DNA of 64,000 bases from the NCBI RefSeq assembly GCF_023155745.1, contig NZ_JAKNUS010000003.1:1-64000 (forward strand), read 5' to 3'. Within the stretch, counting starts at the first letter, position 1. Every line of letters begins with the position of its first letter. The translations under genes and the position numbers were made by a program. Positions 53,613 through 62,453 of this stretch are shown one piece after another. A model generated the notes under the pieces. The model had not been told where the DNA came from, searched no databases, and saw nothing but the letters and a program-made list of their open reading frames with translations. The DNA is from Microbacterium kunmingense (GTDB lineage: Bacteria > Actinomycetota > Actinomycetes > Actinomycetales > Microbacteriaceae).

Positions 53613-55136
53613 ATGACTGACGTCATCCCCGTTCAAGATCCCAAGACCCGCTACCGCATCGAACCCACCGTGATGCAGGCCTTCCGCAGCCCCCGCATCC
53701 TGACCCGCGAAGTCCTCGCCGGGCTCGTTGTCGCGATCGCGCTCATCCCCGAAGCCATCGCGTTCTCGATCATCGCGGGCGTGGACCCGCGGGTCGGGTT
53801 GTTCTCCTCCTTCGTGATGGCCGTTGCGATCTCGTTCCTCGGCGGACGGCCCGCGATGATCACCGCCGCGACCGGCGCGATCGCGCTCGTGATCGCACCC
53901 GTGGCGCGCGAGTACGGGATGGACTACTTCATCGCCACCGTGCTCCTGGGCGGTCTGATCCAGGTCGTCCTGGCCGTGCTCGGCGTGGCGAAGCTGATGC
54001 GCTTCATCCCCCGCAGCGTGATGGTCGGGTTCGTCAACGCCCTGGCTATCCTGATCTTCATCTCCCAGTTCCCGCAGCTGATCGGCGTGCCCTGGCTGGT
54101 CTACCCACTCGTGGTCGTCGGGCTGCTGATCATGTACCTCATGCCTCGGTTCACCAAAGTGATCCCCGCTCCGCTGGTGGCGATCGTGCTGCTCACCGCC
54201 GCCGCGGTTGTGTTCACTCTCAACGTCCCCACCGTCGGCGACCAGGGCGACCTGCCGCAGAGCCTGCCGGAGCTGTTCATCCCGAATGTGCCTCTCACGC
54301 TCGAGACGCTCGGGATCATCGCCCCGTACGCTGCGGCGATGGCGATCGTCGGTCTGCTCGAGTCACTTATGACGGCGAAGCTGGTCGATGAGATCACCGA
54401 CACCCACTCCCGGAAGACCCGCGAAGCCTTCGGCCAGGGCGCGGCGAACATCCTCTCCGGAGTCTTCGGCGGCATGGGCGGCTGCGCGATGATCGGCCAG
54501 ACCATGATCAACGTCAAGGCCTCTGGCGCCCGGACACGGATCTCAACCTTCCTCGCCGGCGTCTTCCTGCTGATCCTGGTCCTGGTCCTGGGCGATGTCG
54601 TTGCCGTGATCCCGATGGCTGCGCTTGTCGCGGTGATGATCGTGGTCTCGGTCGCCACCTTCGATTGGCACAGTGTCCGCCTGTCGACGCTGAAGCGGAT
54701 GCCCAAGAGCGAGACCGCGGTGATGCTGATCACGGTGCTGATCACGGTGTGCACGCACAACCTCGCCATCGGCGTCGGTGCCGGAGTCCTCGCGGCCATG
54801 GTGCTCTTTGCCCGTCGTGTCGCTCACTTCGTCACCGTCACCCGACGGATCGACAAAGAAGCAGACGTCCCCACCGTCCGCTACTCCGTCGACGGTGAAC
54901 TGTTCTTCGCCTCCAGCAACGACCTCACCACTCAGTTCGAATACACCCACGACCCCGACCGCGTCATCATCGACATGTCCCAATCGCACATCTGGGACGC
55001 GTCCACCGTCGCCGCTCTCGACGCGATCGTCACCAAATACGAGCACCTCCAAAAGGACGTCATCCTCGAAGGCATGAACGACGCCACCACCAAACTCCAC
55101 GGACGCCTCACCGGCGGGCTCGGCGCTGGCCACTGA
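53613..55136 (+). CDS. SulP-family inorganic anion transporter
   Basis: A 507-residue membrane transporter with about 12 helices from residue 33 on, starting 'VLAGLVVAIALIPEAIAFSI', and a C-terminal STAS domain (about 415-500, 'IDMSQSHIWDASTVAALDAI'). SulP members carry sulfate, bicarbonate or related anions; which one is not resolved. Its promoter is under the divergent MerR gene. Confidence 0.9.
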   Translation: MTDVIPVQDPKTRYRIEPTVMQAFRSPRILTREVLAGLVVAIALIPEAIAFSIIAGVDPRVGLFSSFVMAVAISFLGGRPAMITAATGAIALVIAPVAREYGMDYFIATVLLGGLIQVVLAVLGVAKLMRFIPRSVMVGFVNALAILIFISQFPQLIGVPWLVYPLVVVGLLIMYLMPRFTKVIPAPLVAIVLLTAAAVVFTLNVPTVGDQGDLPQSLPELFIPNVPLTLETLGIIAPYAAAMAIVGLLESLMTAKLVDEITDTHSRKTREAFGQGAANILSGVFGGMGGCAMIGQTMINVKASGARTRISTFLAGVFLLILVLVLGDVVAVIPMAALVAVMIVVSVATFDWHSVRLSTLKRMPKSETAVMLITVLITVCTHNLAIGVGAGVLAAMVLFARRVAHFVTVTRRIDKEADVPTVRYSVDGELFFASSNDLTTQFEYTHDPDRVIIDMSQSHIWDASTVAALDAIVTKYEHLQKDVILEGMNDATTKLHGRLTGGLGAGH

Positions 55137-55437
55137 CCACCCGCCCTCAGGGGATCGGAGCTAGGCGTCCTGCTGGGACGGTGCGCGCGAAAGAGGAGGC
55201 GGCGTCGCGATCAGCACGCGCGTCGAGAGAGTCGGTGCTCGGGCGATGCCGGGTCGTCCACCACGGCGACCACAACGCCGCGATCCGGATCTCCGTCGAG
55301 CACCCAGGTGTTCAGGTCACCGATCTCGCAGCCGGGATACCTCATGTCACGTCGACCCGCAACGGTCTGCCGCTCCGATGTGTGGACGCGCATGGTCGTT
55401 GTGGCGCACCTATCCGCAACGGGAAGAGGAGTGATCC
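55137..55437. other. Gap between SulP and DUF305 genes
   Basis: About 300 bases. A minus-strand frame at 55211-55345 reads 'MRYPGCEIGDLNTWVLDGD' and looks protein-like for 44 residues, but it has no partner or known family, so it may be a gene remnant. Nothing else supported. Confidence 0.35.
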
Positions 55438-56034
55438 ATGTCTTCAAGCCGAGACAGCAACGACCGTGCCGCAGACCAGAAGCAGAAACGCGAAGACACG
55501 GTCAAGATGTACCTGCGTTTTGCAGCGATGGCCCTGACCGGCATGGTGGTCATGTATTGGGTCATGTTCGCAGGCTCCTGGGAGTGGTCCCACGTCAGGT
55601 TCAGCGAGAGCCGCGTGTTCATGGCGCTGACAATGGGGGGCACGATGGGCGTGGTCATGCTGGCCTGGATGCTGCACATGTACAAGAACTGGAAAGCGAA
55701 CATCGCCGTCGTCGCCGTCAGCCTGCTCCTCATCGGCGGCGGCATTGCCCTGGATCGCTCGCAGGTCATTGTCGACGACACCGACTTCATGCAGGGGATG
55801 ATTCCCCACCACTCCCTCGCGATCACGCGGTCCGAACGGGCGCAGATCCAGGACCTTCGCGTCTGCCAGCTAGCGGTCGGCATCAGCGAAGCGCAGCGGC
55901 GAGAGATCCTCGAGATGGACTGGCTGATCAAGGACATCGCCGAAAACGGCGTGGCGACAACTCCCGAGGACGCCGCCGATCGGCGGGTGCCGCACTTCAC
56001 CCGCTCGGCTGATCGCACCTGCCCCACCGAGTAA
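55438..56034 (+). CDS. DUF305 domain membrane protein
   Basis: A 198-residue protein with three membrane helices (about 27-47, 60-80, 86-105) and an outward DUF305 motif 'FMQGMIPHHSLAI' (residues about 120-132). DUF305 proteins have a ferritin-like four-helix fold, and the Met/His motif suggests metal (copper) binding; they often accompany metal-resistance cargo. Start at ATG with GAAGAGGAG upstream. Confidence 0.82.
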   Translation: MSSSRDSNDRAADQKQKREDTVKMYLRFAAMALTGMVVMYWVMFAGSWEWSHVRFSESRVFMALTMGGTMGVVMLAWMLHMYKNWKANIAVVAVSLLLIGGGIALDRSQVIVDDTDFMQGMIPHHSLAITRSERAQIQDLRVCQLAVGISEAQRREILEMDWLIKDIAENGVATTPEDAADRRVPHFTRSADRTCPTE

Positions 56035-56166
56035 CAACGCGCCCGCCCCAATGGCGACTGAAGGTATACGCGGTCACCGCGCCGAGGCAGGCGATTCCTC
56101 GCGAACGCCCCCTTCGTGTTCGCGCGCGAGCGGATCGAAGGGAGCAACCGTCTCTAGGCTGGGCGC

Positions 56167-56307
56167 ATGCAAGAGGCGCCGCCAGACACCATGGCCTGCC
56201 CAACGTGCGGAGACCGGATGTCCTTCGAGGTCCTCGACGACGAGAAGTTCATCGTCGCCTGGTCATGTCTGAACTGCGGCCTCATCCGCACTACTGAGCC
56301 GACATAG
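56167..56307 (+). CDS. Small zinc-ribbon protein
   Basis: A 46-residue protein with two Cys pairs, 'MACPTCGDRM' and 'WSCLNCGLIR', the pattern of a zinc ribbon. The codon use is normal and the composition clearly protein-like. The start is ATG 56167; a second ATG at codon 9 is also possible. No function can be assigned; DNA- or protein-binding is usual for such miniatures. Confidence 0.6.
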   Translation: MQEAPPDTMACPTCGDRMSFEVLDDEKFIVAWSCLNCGLIRTTEPT

Positions 56308-56360
56308 TTCCGCGCTGCCCGGAAGCCACCGCAACCGCGCAATGCCCGAATGGGGATCGA

Positions 56361-57329
56361 TCAAAGCGCCATGTCGGGTCGCCGTTGCGCATAATCGGTC
56401 GTGAGCCAGCGAAAGATCGTCAGCGATGATGTCGGGGAGGCGGCGTTGGCGCGCAGATAGCCCCGGCTTGCGAACTCGAGAGCGTGACGGCGTGGCTCCG
56501 TGTAAACGTCGAGCGGCAGCATCCCGCCCCGGAAGCGCGCGCGGGATACCTCGGCGACCCGTGCCCTCAACTCCACCTCGTGATCGGCGAAGTACTGATC
56601 GGCGATCGCGAGGATCTCACGCGCAACACGTCGGTTCTCCGAACGCTCCTGCCACGCGTGCACAAGATCCGGAGAGGTCGGCTCGTCCTGATTTCTGATA
56701 CGGGCGATGTCTTCACCGGTGCGCTTCTGCGCGAAGAAGGCGTCCGCCGCGGCATCGTTGTGACGTCGCTCCGGCGCGTGCACGCGGTGTAGCTGGCGTT
56801 CGGGCAGCCCAGCACGGGCGCGACGACGCGCCTGGCGCCGCGCCGCGTTCTCACGCTCGCGATATGTCGCCCGCTGATCTGGAGTGGGCGACCAGGTCGA
56901 ATCGCGGCCGGCCTCCCGGGCACGCTCGACCGCCCGGCGGCGCGCCTCGTTCGCCTTCTCCGGATCGGCAGCCTCGCGAGCGCGCCGGCGCTCAGCGATA
57001 GCCTCACGGTTCCGGTAGTAGTAATCGCGCTGAGCCTGCTTGTACGCCTCGAGATGCTTCTGCTTGTACCGCTCGCGCGCCTGCTGGCGTTCCTCCGGGT
57101 GTTCCTTAGCCCAGGCCTTCGCGCGATCGATCTGCTTCTGGCGTCGCGCCTTCTCCTCCCGCGCGCGTTGAGCACGATCGCGTTCGCGTTCGCGGTTCTT
57201 GCGGCGGATGTCCTCTCGGTTCCGCTCGCGGTACTCGGCGTAATACGTCGGGTGGGCCTCGTTCTATGCCTTCCGCTGTCGGGCCAGGCGCGCTGCACGC
57301 TCCTCGTCGCTCGGGTGTCCGTCACTCAT
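56361..57329 (-). pseudogene. Arg/Glu-rich coiled-coil protein, broken by one amber codon
   Basis: An open frame from the ATG at 57329 would encode 322 residues, but codon 22 is TAG (57264-57266, in 'RQRKA*NEAHPTYY'). No ATG or GTG follows for 480 bases, so the rest cannot be made by simple restart. The intact protein would be a highly charged helix of alternating Arg, Glu and Tyr ('YYAEYRERNREDIRRKNRE', 'YKQAQRDYYYRNREAIAERR') followed by a compact C-terminal domain. One base change (TAG from TAT or TAC) explains the loss. It could also be a sequencing error. Family unknown. Confidence 0.65.
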
Positions 57330-57353
57330 ATCGGATCCACCATGAGCACGCCG

Positions 57354-57599
57354 TCAAAGCTCGGCGAGCGCCGTGAACAACTCCTCGCGCGTGGCGGTCG
57401 GGTCGGTGATCGCTCGCACGAAGAGCGCGCCCATCCGTTCGCGCTGAACGTCGGACACGTTACCGAGCCGCACGAGACACCATTCGATGTCATCGGCGAG
57501 GCTATAGCTCGGATCATCCACCTCGATGCCGGGGTAGTACAGGAACGCGAGCACAGCCACGTGCTCCAAGACAGCGTCAGCGCGCTCACGATCGCTCAT
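57354..57599 (-). CDS. Small hypothetical protein
   Basis: An 81-residue acidic, helical protein ('ADAVLEHVAVLAFLYYPGIE'). It starts 24 bases upstream of the broken coiled-coil gene and probably formed an operon with it. The start at ATG 57599 is not backed by a good ribosome site, and the frame is open upstream to 57962. No known family. Confidence 0.55.
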   Translation of the reverse strand: MSDRERADAVLEHVAVLAFLYYPGIEVDDPSYSLADDIEWCLVRLGNVSDVQRERMGALFVRAITDPTATREELFTALAEL

Positions 57600-57691
57600 G
57601 GCATCAAGGTGCGCACCCCGCGCCCAACCGCTCGCACGGCGATGTCTGTTGGTCGGTTTACTCTCATGCGTGTTCGGCCGGAGGATGCCCA

Positions 57692-57971
57692 ATGACCGAA
57701 TCGCACCTATGGCACCCGCTGCTCGCAGCGCAGGAAGGTCCGACGGGCACCTGGACCTCAATAGACACGTGCGACCGCGTGTACGGCACGATCGAGCTCT
57801 CGACTCAACGCCACTACAGTTCGCTACCGCGTCAGCTTTCGGGGCGAAGTAATCGGCTGGTCCTCGACTCTCCGCGTTGCGTGCGAGCGGGTCCACGGCG
57901 AGTCCCTCCGGAACCACGGGCCAAACGGCGGGCCAATCGCGAGTTGGGGCGCGACGGAGCAAGCGCAGTGA
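57692..57971 (+). pseudogene. Small ICE protein gene with a one-base frameshift
   Basis: A CGGAGG ribosome site precedes ATG 57692. Frame 1 reads 'MTESHLWHPLLAAQEGPTG' to 'DRVYGTIEL'. From about 57800 the protein-like text moves to another frame: 'VRYRVSFRGEVIGWSSTLRV', 'GPNGGPIASWGATEQAQ' and a stop at 57971. Removing one T from the CTCTCGA run near 57798 restores one reading frame of about 92 residues. The Trp/Arg-rich second half looks like a small conserved protein of actinobacterial elements. It may be inactivated, or the base may be an error. Confidence 0.6.
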
Positions 57972-57986
57972 CCACAGGCCGCCTTC

Positions 57987-59174
57987 TCAGGTCGGCTGAT
58001 CCTTGGAGAAGGCGCGGTCGAGCATCTCGGCAGTGGAGGGGTTCACCATCTCGTTTCGACGAATGTAATGCTGGATGGTGATCTTGGGATCCGTGTGGCC
58101 CAACAGCTCTGCCGCAAGCTCCACGCCCGCCTGTTCGTTGATCGCTGTCGCGACCGTGCGGCGGAACGCGTGCGGCGTGACTCCGGTGATGCCGGCGATC
58201 TCCATGACTCGTCGAAGTTGGCGCCGCACATTGTTCGTGGTCAACGGGGTGCCCTCCCTGCTGCAGAAGAGCAGAGCGTCCAACGCCGGATCACTGAGAC
58301 TAGCCAGACGCCGACGGACGGCCTCGGCCGTGAAAGTCGGAATCGCGATAGTGCGTCGCGACTTCGCGGTCTTCGGGTGATCCTGCCGCTGGGTCGGCTC
58401 ACCCTTGTTGCTGACAATCGTGCCCGCGATGCGAATCGACGGCACCGCGCTCGTGATGTCAACATCACGACGTCGAATCGCGAGCACTTCGCCGATTCGG
58501 GCGGATGTTCCGAGCATGACCTCGACGATTCCACCGAGCTGTCCATCCGGCTTCGGCCCTGAGATCGCACGACCGCTCTCCCACACGGCGATCGCCGTGC
58601 GGATCGCCGTCACTTCGACCGGCGTGAGTGCGTCAGGTGTGGTTGTCTGCCGATTCAGTCGAGCGACATGGTCCATCGGATTACGCGACAGGACCTCGTG
58701 ACGGACAGCGAGGCCGAACGCCAGGCGAAGTACCACGCGCGCATGCTTTGCTCGGCTGTAGCTCCACTTGTTCAGCTGCTTGAGGAGTTGGTCGCAGCGC
58801 GCGACACCGATCTCACGCAGCGTCAGATTGCCGATCGCCGGCATGACGAGCGTTCGCATATTGCGCTCGTACAGCTGCCGTGTCGCCGTGGAGAGACGAC
58901 CCTCCTGATCCAGGTCCTCAAGCCAGTAGTCCACGAGATGTGAGAACAGGCTGTCGGGCGTGAGCACCGATGTCGTGGGCTGAAAGACGCTCCGCGTTGA
59001 GAGCTTTTCTTTCAGTGCGCGCTCGGCAAGCGTGCGCGTCCCTGCGGAGACCTGCACGAGCCTGGTCCGGCCATCCCAATCGCGATATCGAGCTCGGGCA
59101 ATCACGCGACCGGGTCCGGTGGCAAGGAACCCGATCTCGCCGAACGTGCCGATCGCGAGGCGTGCGCGGCTCAT
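57987..59174 (-). CDS. int: Tyrosine-type site-specific integrase
   Basis: A 395-residue integrase of the phage/ICE type. The N-terminal arm-binding domain (1-60), the SAM-like core-binding domain (72-170) and the catalytic domain follow in order. Catalytic residues: R226 ('SARIGEVL'), H335 and R338 ('TPHAFRR'), H360 ('LLGHTDPK') and Tyr370 ('IQHY'). It recombines attP with a site in the tRNA-Pro gene 430 bases away. ATG 59174 is the start; the frame is open to 59207 but overlaps xis. Confidence 0.93.
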   Translation of the reverse strand: MSRARLAIGTFGEIGFLATGPGRVIARARYRDWDGRTRLVQVSAGTRTLAERALKEKLSTRSVFQPTTSVLTPDSLFSHLVDYWLEDLDQEGRLSTATRQLYERNMRTLVMPAIGNLTLREIGVARCDQLLKQLNKWSYSRAKHARVVLRLAFGLAVRHEVLSRNPMDHVARLNRQTTTPDALTPVEVTAIRTAIAVWESGRAISGPKPDGQLGGIVEVMLGTSARIGEVLAIRRRDVDITSAVPSIRIAGTIVSNKGEPTQRQDHPKTAKSRRTIAIPTFTAEAVRRRLASLSDPALDALLFCSREGTPLTTNNVRRQLRRVMEIAGITGVTPHAFRRTVATAINEQAGVELAAELLGHTDPKITIQHYIRRNEMVNPSTAEMLDRAFSKDQPT

Positions 59175-59178
59175 CGTG

Positions 59179-59418
59179 TCACCGCGAGGCGGCGGGCGGC
59201 GGACCACCCGTCTCCCGGTGCGCGTCGACCCAGGCCCGCACGTCCGTGGCCGCGAATGTCAGATGCTTGCCGTAGCGATGCGCGAGAGGCGCCTGCCCCT
59301 TCGTACGCCACTCGTAGATGGTCGACACCGGGACGCGAAGATAGGCCGCGAGCTCGTTGATATTGAGGAGTCTCTCCAGCCCCCAGAGCTCTAGCGTCAG
59401 GTTGTCTACCGTGTCCAT
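59179..59418 (-). CDS. xis: Excisionase, MerR-like HTH_17 protein
   Basis: A 79-residue protein with the helix-turn-helix 'LLNINELAAYLRVPVSTIYE' and wing 'HRYGKHLTFAATDVRAWVD'. Such proteins direct the integrase towards excision. The start at ATG 59418 is chosen because it matches the usual size; an upstream open frame to 59520 has no ribosome site. The gap to int is 4 bases, so the two are co-expressed. Confidence 0.82.
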   Translation of the reverse strand: MDTVDNLTLELWGLERLLNINELAAYLRVPVSTIYEWRTKGQAPLAHRYGKHLTFAATDVRAWVDAHRETGGPPPAASR

Positions 59419-59563
59419 GCCGATAAGGTGCGCAGGTCGTTGCCCCACCATTCGGAGGCAACCGGAGCGAAGCCGAGTCAGTCGAGGCTTCGCGCCGCGA
59501 GAGTGCGCCAGAGCGGTCAATTTGATGGCATTGCGATGACGTGATCAAGTTTCACCAACTAAG

Positions 59564-59595
59564 AAGTCCCGGGAACCCTTAGGTTCCCGGGACTT
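59564..59595 (-). terminator. Strong hairpin terminator downstream of tRNA-Pro
   Basis: Perfect 14-base stem (AAGTCCCGGGAACC / GGTTCCCGGGACTT) with a 4-base loop, lying 5 bases after the tRNA 3' end. It stops the minus-strand tRNA transcript and shields xis and int from read-through. Confidence 0.75.
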
Positions 59596-59600
59596 TCCGG

Positions 59601-59674
<74 letters not shown>

Positions 59675-59771
59675 ATGTCCCCGCCGAAGCGCGGACAACT
59701 CCCCCATCCTACCGGCTCGTCGGAGCGCTCGCGAACGCGCGCGAGCACCCTGCGCCGGGTACTCTCCCACC

Positions 59772-60470
59772 ATGGCCTCGACGCGGACTTCCCCGCCCAC
59801 GGCACTCGGCCACACCCTGCTGCCGTTCGCTCCGTACGCGCTGGTCGCCGCCGTCCACGTCATCTCGCTGGCGGCCGGTGCGTCCGCCGTCGCCGCGCCG
59901 ACCAAACTCCTCCTCATGCCGCTCCTGGCGGTCGGCGTCGTCTGGGCCCTTCGCGGCGCGATCGCGCGCACCCCCGGCATCCTGCTCCTCATCGCGCTCG
60001 GCCTGTCGTGGCTCGGAGACGGCGCAGGCACGTTCTTCCCCTTCGCCCCGACCGTCCCGATGATGCTCCTCTGCTTCGGCCTGGCGCACGTGGCCTACAT
60101 CGTGCTGTTCTGGCGCTTCCTGTCGCGTGACCCGGTGCCCGCGTGGGCCCTCGTGTACGCCGTCTGGTGGGGAGCGCTCCTCGCGGTGCTGTGGCCGCAT
60201 CTCGGAGCGCTTCTGCTTCCCGTGGCGGTCTACGGCCTGGTTCTCGGCGGCACCGCGGTCGCCGCATCCCGCGCACGGGCGATGATCGCCGTGGGCGGGG
60301 CATTCTTCCTCACCTCCGACTCGATCCTCGCCTTCGACCTGTTCTGGCCCGACGCGCCGACGGCCGTGACCGGCCCGCTGGTGATGCTCACGTACGCCGT
60401 CGGACAGGGGCTCATCGCGCTCGGCGTGGTGCGGGCGGTCTCCTCCGCCGCCCGCGGAGGCCCGAGATGA
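59772..60470 (+). CDS. YhhN-family lysoplasmalogenase-like membrane protein
   Basis: A 232-residue membrane protein with about eight hydrophobic helices. The motif 'LSWLGDGAGTFF' and 'FFLTSDSILAFDLF' carry the acidic residues typical of the YhhN/TMEM86 family, which hydrolyses the vinyl ether of lysoplasmalogens. ATG 59772 is the start; the longer frame runs over the tRNA. Its stop overlaps the next start by 3 bases. Confidence 0.85.
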   Translation: MASTRTSPPTALGHTLLPFAPYALVAAVHVISLAAGASAVAAPTKLLLMPLLAVGVVWALRGAIARTPGILLLIALGLSWLGDGAGTFFPFAPTVPMMLLCFGLAHVAYIVLFWRFLSRDPVPAWALVYAVWWGALLAVLWPHLGALLLPVAVYGLVLGGTAVAASRARAMIAVGGAFFLTSDSILAFDLFWPDAPTAVTGPLVMLTYAVGQGLIALGVVRAVSSAARGGPR

Positions 60471-60835
60471 CGGCGGATACCGCGCGGGTCGATGCCTGGT
60501 TGTGGGCGATCCGCATCTACAAGACCCGCTCGGCTGCGACGACGGCGTGCCGAGCGGGGCATGTCCGCGTCAACGGCGAACGGGCCAAGGCTGCAGTGCA
60601 GGTGCGGGCCGGCGACGAGCTGCGCGTGCGGATCCAGGGGTTCGACCGCATCCTGGTGGTGCGCCAAACGATCTCCAAGCGCGTCGGCGCCGCTGTCGCC
60701 GCATCCGCCTTCGAAGACCGCACACCGCCCCCGCCCCCGCGGGAGCTCGCCGGCTCCGTCCCGGTGCGCGACCGCGGCGCCGGGCGGCCGACGAAGCGCG
60801 AACGACGCGACCTCGACCGACTGCGCGGCCGCTGA
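60467..60835 (+). CDS. S4-domain RNA-binding protein (Hsp15-like)
   Basis: A 122-residue protein with the S4 motif 'RVDAWLWAIRIYKTRSAATT' and 'GHVRVNGERAKAAVQVRAGD' (residues 7-50). Hsp15 (HslR) binds stalled 50S subunits with attached peptidyl-tRNA. The tail is basic ('GRPTKRERRDLDRLRGR'). ATG overlaps the previous stop. Confidence 0.88.
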   Translation: MTADTARVDAWLWAIRIYKTRSAATTACRAGHVRVNGERAKAAVQVRAGDELRVRIQGFDRILVVRQTISKRVGAAVAASAFEDRTPPPPPRELAGSVPVRDRGAGRPTKRERRDLDRLRGR

Positions 60836-60874
60836 TCTGCTGCGGATGTCGACGGCTGCCGCTACCGTCACCCC

Positions 60875-61462
60875 ATGAGCGTCGAGATCCTGCCCGCCAC
60901 ATCCGACCGCCACGACGACGCCGTGCGCGCCATCGCCCACGGTGACGGGCCGAGCTGCCTGTGCCAGTGGTGGATGGTCCGCCCCTCCGATTTCGCCTCC
61001 TTGACGAAGGAGGACAAGAAGCGGATGCTGCGCGACGACCTGTCGGCCCCGGTGGCGCCGGGCCTCATCGCCTACCGGGACGGCGAGGCGGCCGGCTGGG
61101 TCAGAGTCGGCCCCCGGCCCGCCCAGACGCGCATCGCGCGCACCCGGGCGATCGTCGCCCACTCCCGCGAGCCCCTCGAAGACTCCTCGGTCTGGGCCGT
61201 CACCTGCTTCGCGATCCGGCGGGAGCATCGCGGCGAGGGTCTCATGCGGGATCTCCTCGACGCCGCCGTCTCACACGCCCGGGCCCAGGGTGCGCGGGTC
61301 ATCGAGGGCTATCCCCTCGACCCGACGGTGAGAAGGCGCGGAGCGAACGATCTCTATCACGGCACCGTCTCGGTCTTCGAGCATGCGGGTTTCGAGGTGG
61401 TCGCCCGCCCCCGACCCGACAGCGCGATCGTCGCGCTCACCGTCTCCGACGCGGCCCGCTGA
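60875..61462 (+). CDS. GNAT-family N-acetyltransferase
   Basis: A 195-residue acetyltransferase. The acetyl-CoA site is 'FAIRREHRGEGLMRDLLDA' (motif A), with 'VFEHAGFEVVARP' near the end. 'CLCQWWM' near residue 30 and the layout match the small group of proteins of this kind in Actinobacteria. Substrate unknown. Confidence 0.85.
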   Translation: MSVEILPATSDRHDDAVRAIAHGDGPSCLCQWWMVRPSDFASLTKEDKKRMLRDDLSAPVAPGLIAYRDGEAAGWVRVGPRPAQTRIARTRAIVAHSREPLEDSSVWAVTCFAIRREHRGEGLMRDLLDAAVSHARAQGARVIEGYPLDPTVRRRGANDLYHGTVSVFEHAGFEVVARPRPDSAIVALTVSDAAR

Positions 61463-61474
61463 CCCGCCGTCCCG

Positions 61475-62389
61475 CTATGAGCTCACCTCGCCCGGCAGGC
61501 GGTCGAGCAGCCATCGGGCGCCGCGACTGGCCGCACCGACAGCGCCCACGCGTGCCCCGAGTTCGCGATCGCTCGTGATCACGGTCACCGCTTCGCCGCG
61601 GGCCGCGGCGGCCGCCGCCGTCGCGACAATCTCGTCGTCCCCAGCCTGGGAAGCGCGGACGACCTCGAGTCCCGCCGGCACCGGCGCGCGCCGCGCCTCG
61701 CCCTCCACGACTGCGATGACGCGGGGAAACCACACATCGCCCCAGAGGTCGAGCGCCTCCGCGTCGACGCCGGCGTCGACGAGGTGCCGCAGGCGGCGGA
61801 GCATGCGGTCCGCCGCCCCCGCGCGATCGCGCCACCAGCCGTCGGGAACCGCACCGACGACGTTGGCCACATCGACGATCAGGGTGGGTCGTGTCTGCAG
61901 GTGCTCGCGCAACGACGGCCAGGCCGCCCCGAAGCCGGGATGCAGCGGGTAGTCCTCCACCTCGTCGACCCCGACCCATCCGAGATCGAGGCTCTCGGGA
62001 TCGGCGATGACCGGTTCGAAGGGCGCCGTCACCTCGGCGACGACCGTCGTGTAGGTCCACACCTCCAGGTCGAGCACGCTGACGAATCGCGGACGGACCG
62101 CGCCGGCGGGGACCCCGGCCTCCTCACGCGCTTCGCGCAGCGCCGCATCGGTGGCATCCTCCCCCTGATGCCGCGCCCCGCCCGGGAGCCCCCAGGTGCC
62201 CCCGAAGTGACTCCATCCGACACGGTGCTGCAGCAGGACGCCGCGTTGCGGGTCGACCGCGAGGAGCCCCGCCGCACCGAAGCGACCCCAGTAGCGCTCG
62301 CCCGACTCGGTCACCACCCAGGCATCACCCGGGTCGCGCGGCCCGCTCGGACGGCGCGGCTCGCCGGGGGCCGGGGGTTGGATCGTCAC
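61475..62389 (-). CDS. Nudix hydrolase fused to a NYN/PIN-like domain
   Basis: A 304-residue protein with two domains. The N-terminal Nudix domain (about 25-160) has the box 'GGARHQGEDATDAALREAREEAGV' split over G...REAREEAG. The C-terminal part (about 170-300) starts with 'RPTLIVDVANVVGAVPDGWW' and ends with 'DDEIVATAAAAAARG' and 'AVTVITSDRELGARVG', the acidic pattern of NYN/PIN RNases. The fusion suggests a role in RNA or nucleotide turnover. GNAT and Nudix genes converge with 12 bases between stops. Confidence 0.8.
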   Translation of the reverse strand: MTIQPPAPGEPRRPSGPRDPGDAWVVTESGERYWGRFGAAGLLAVDPQRGVLLQHRVGWSHFGGTWGLPGGARHQGEDATDAALREAREEAGVPAGAVRPRFVSVLDLEVWTYTTVVAEVTAPFEPVIADPESLDLGWVGVDEVEDYPLHPGFGAAWPSLREHLQTRPTLIVDVANVVGAVPDGWWRDRAGAADRMLRRLRHLVDAGVDAEALDLWGDVWFPRVIAVVEGEARRAPVPAGLEVVRASQAGDDEIVATAAAAAARGEAVTVITSDRELGARVGAVGAASRGARWLLDRLPGEVSS

Positions 62390-62453
62390 CCTCTCAGCCT
62401 GTCACAGCGACACACCCCGTGGCCCCGCGGCCGTCATCGGAGGTCACGCCCTC

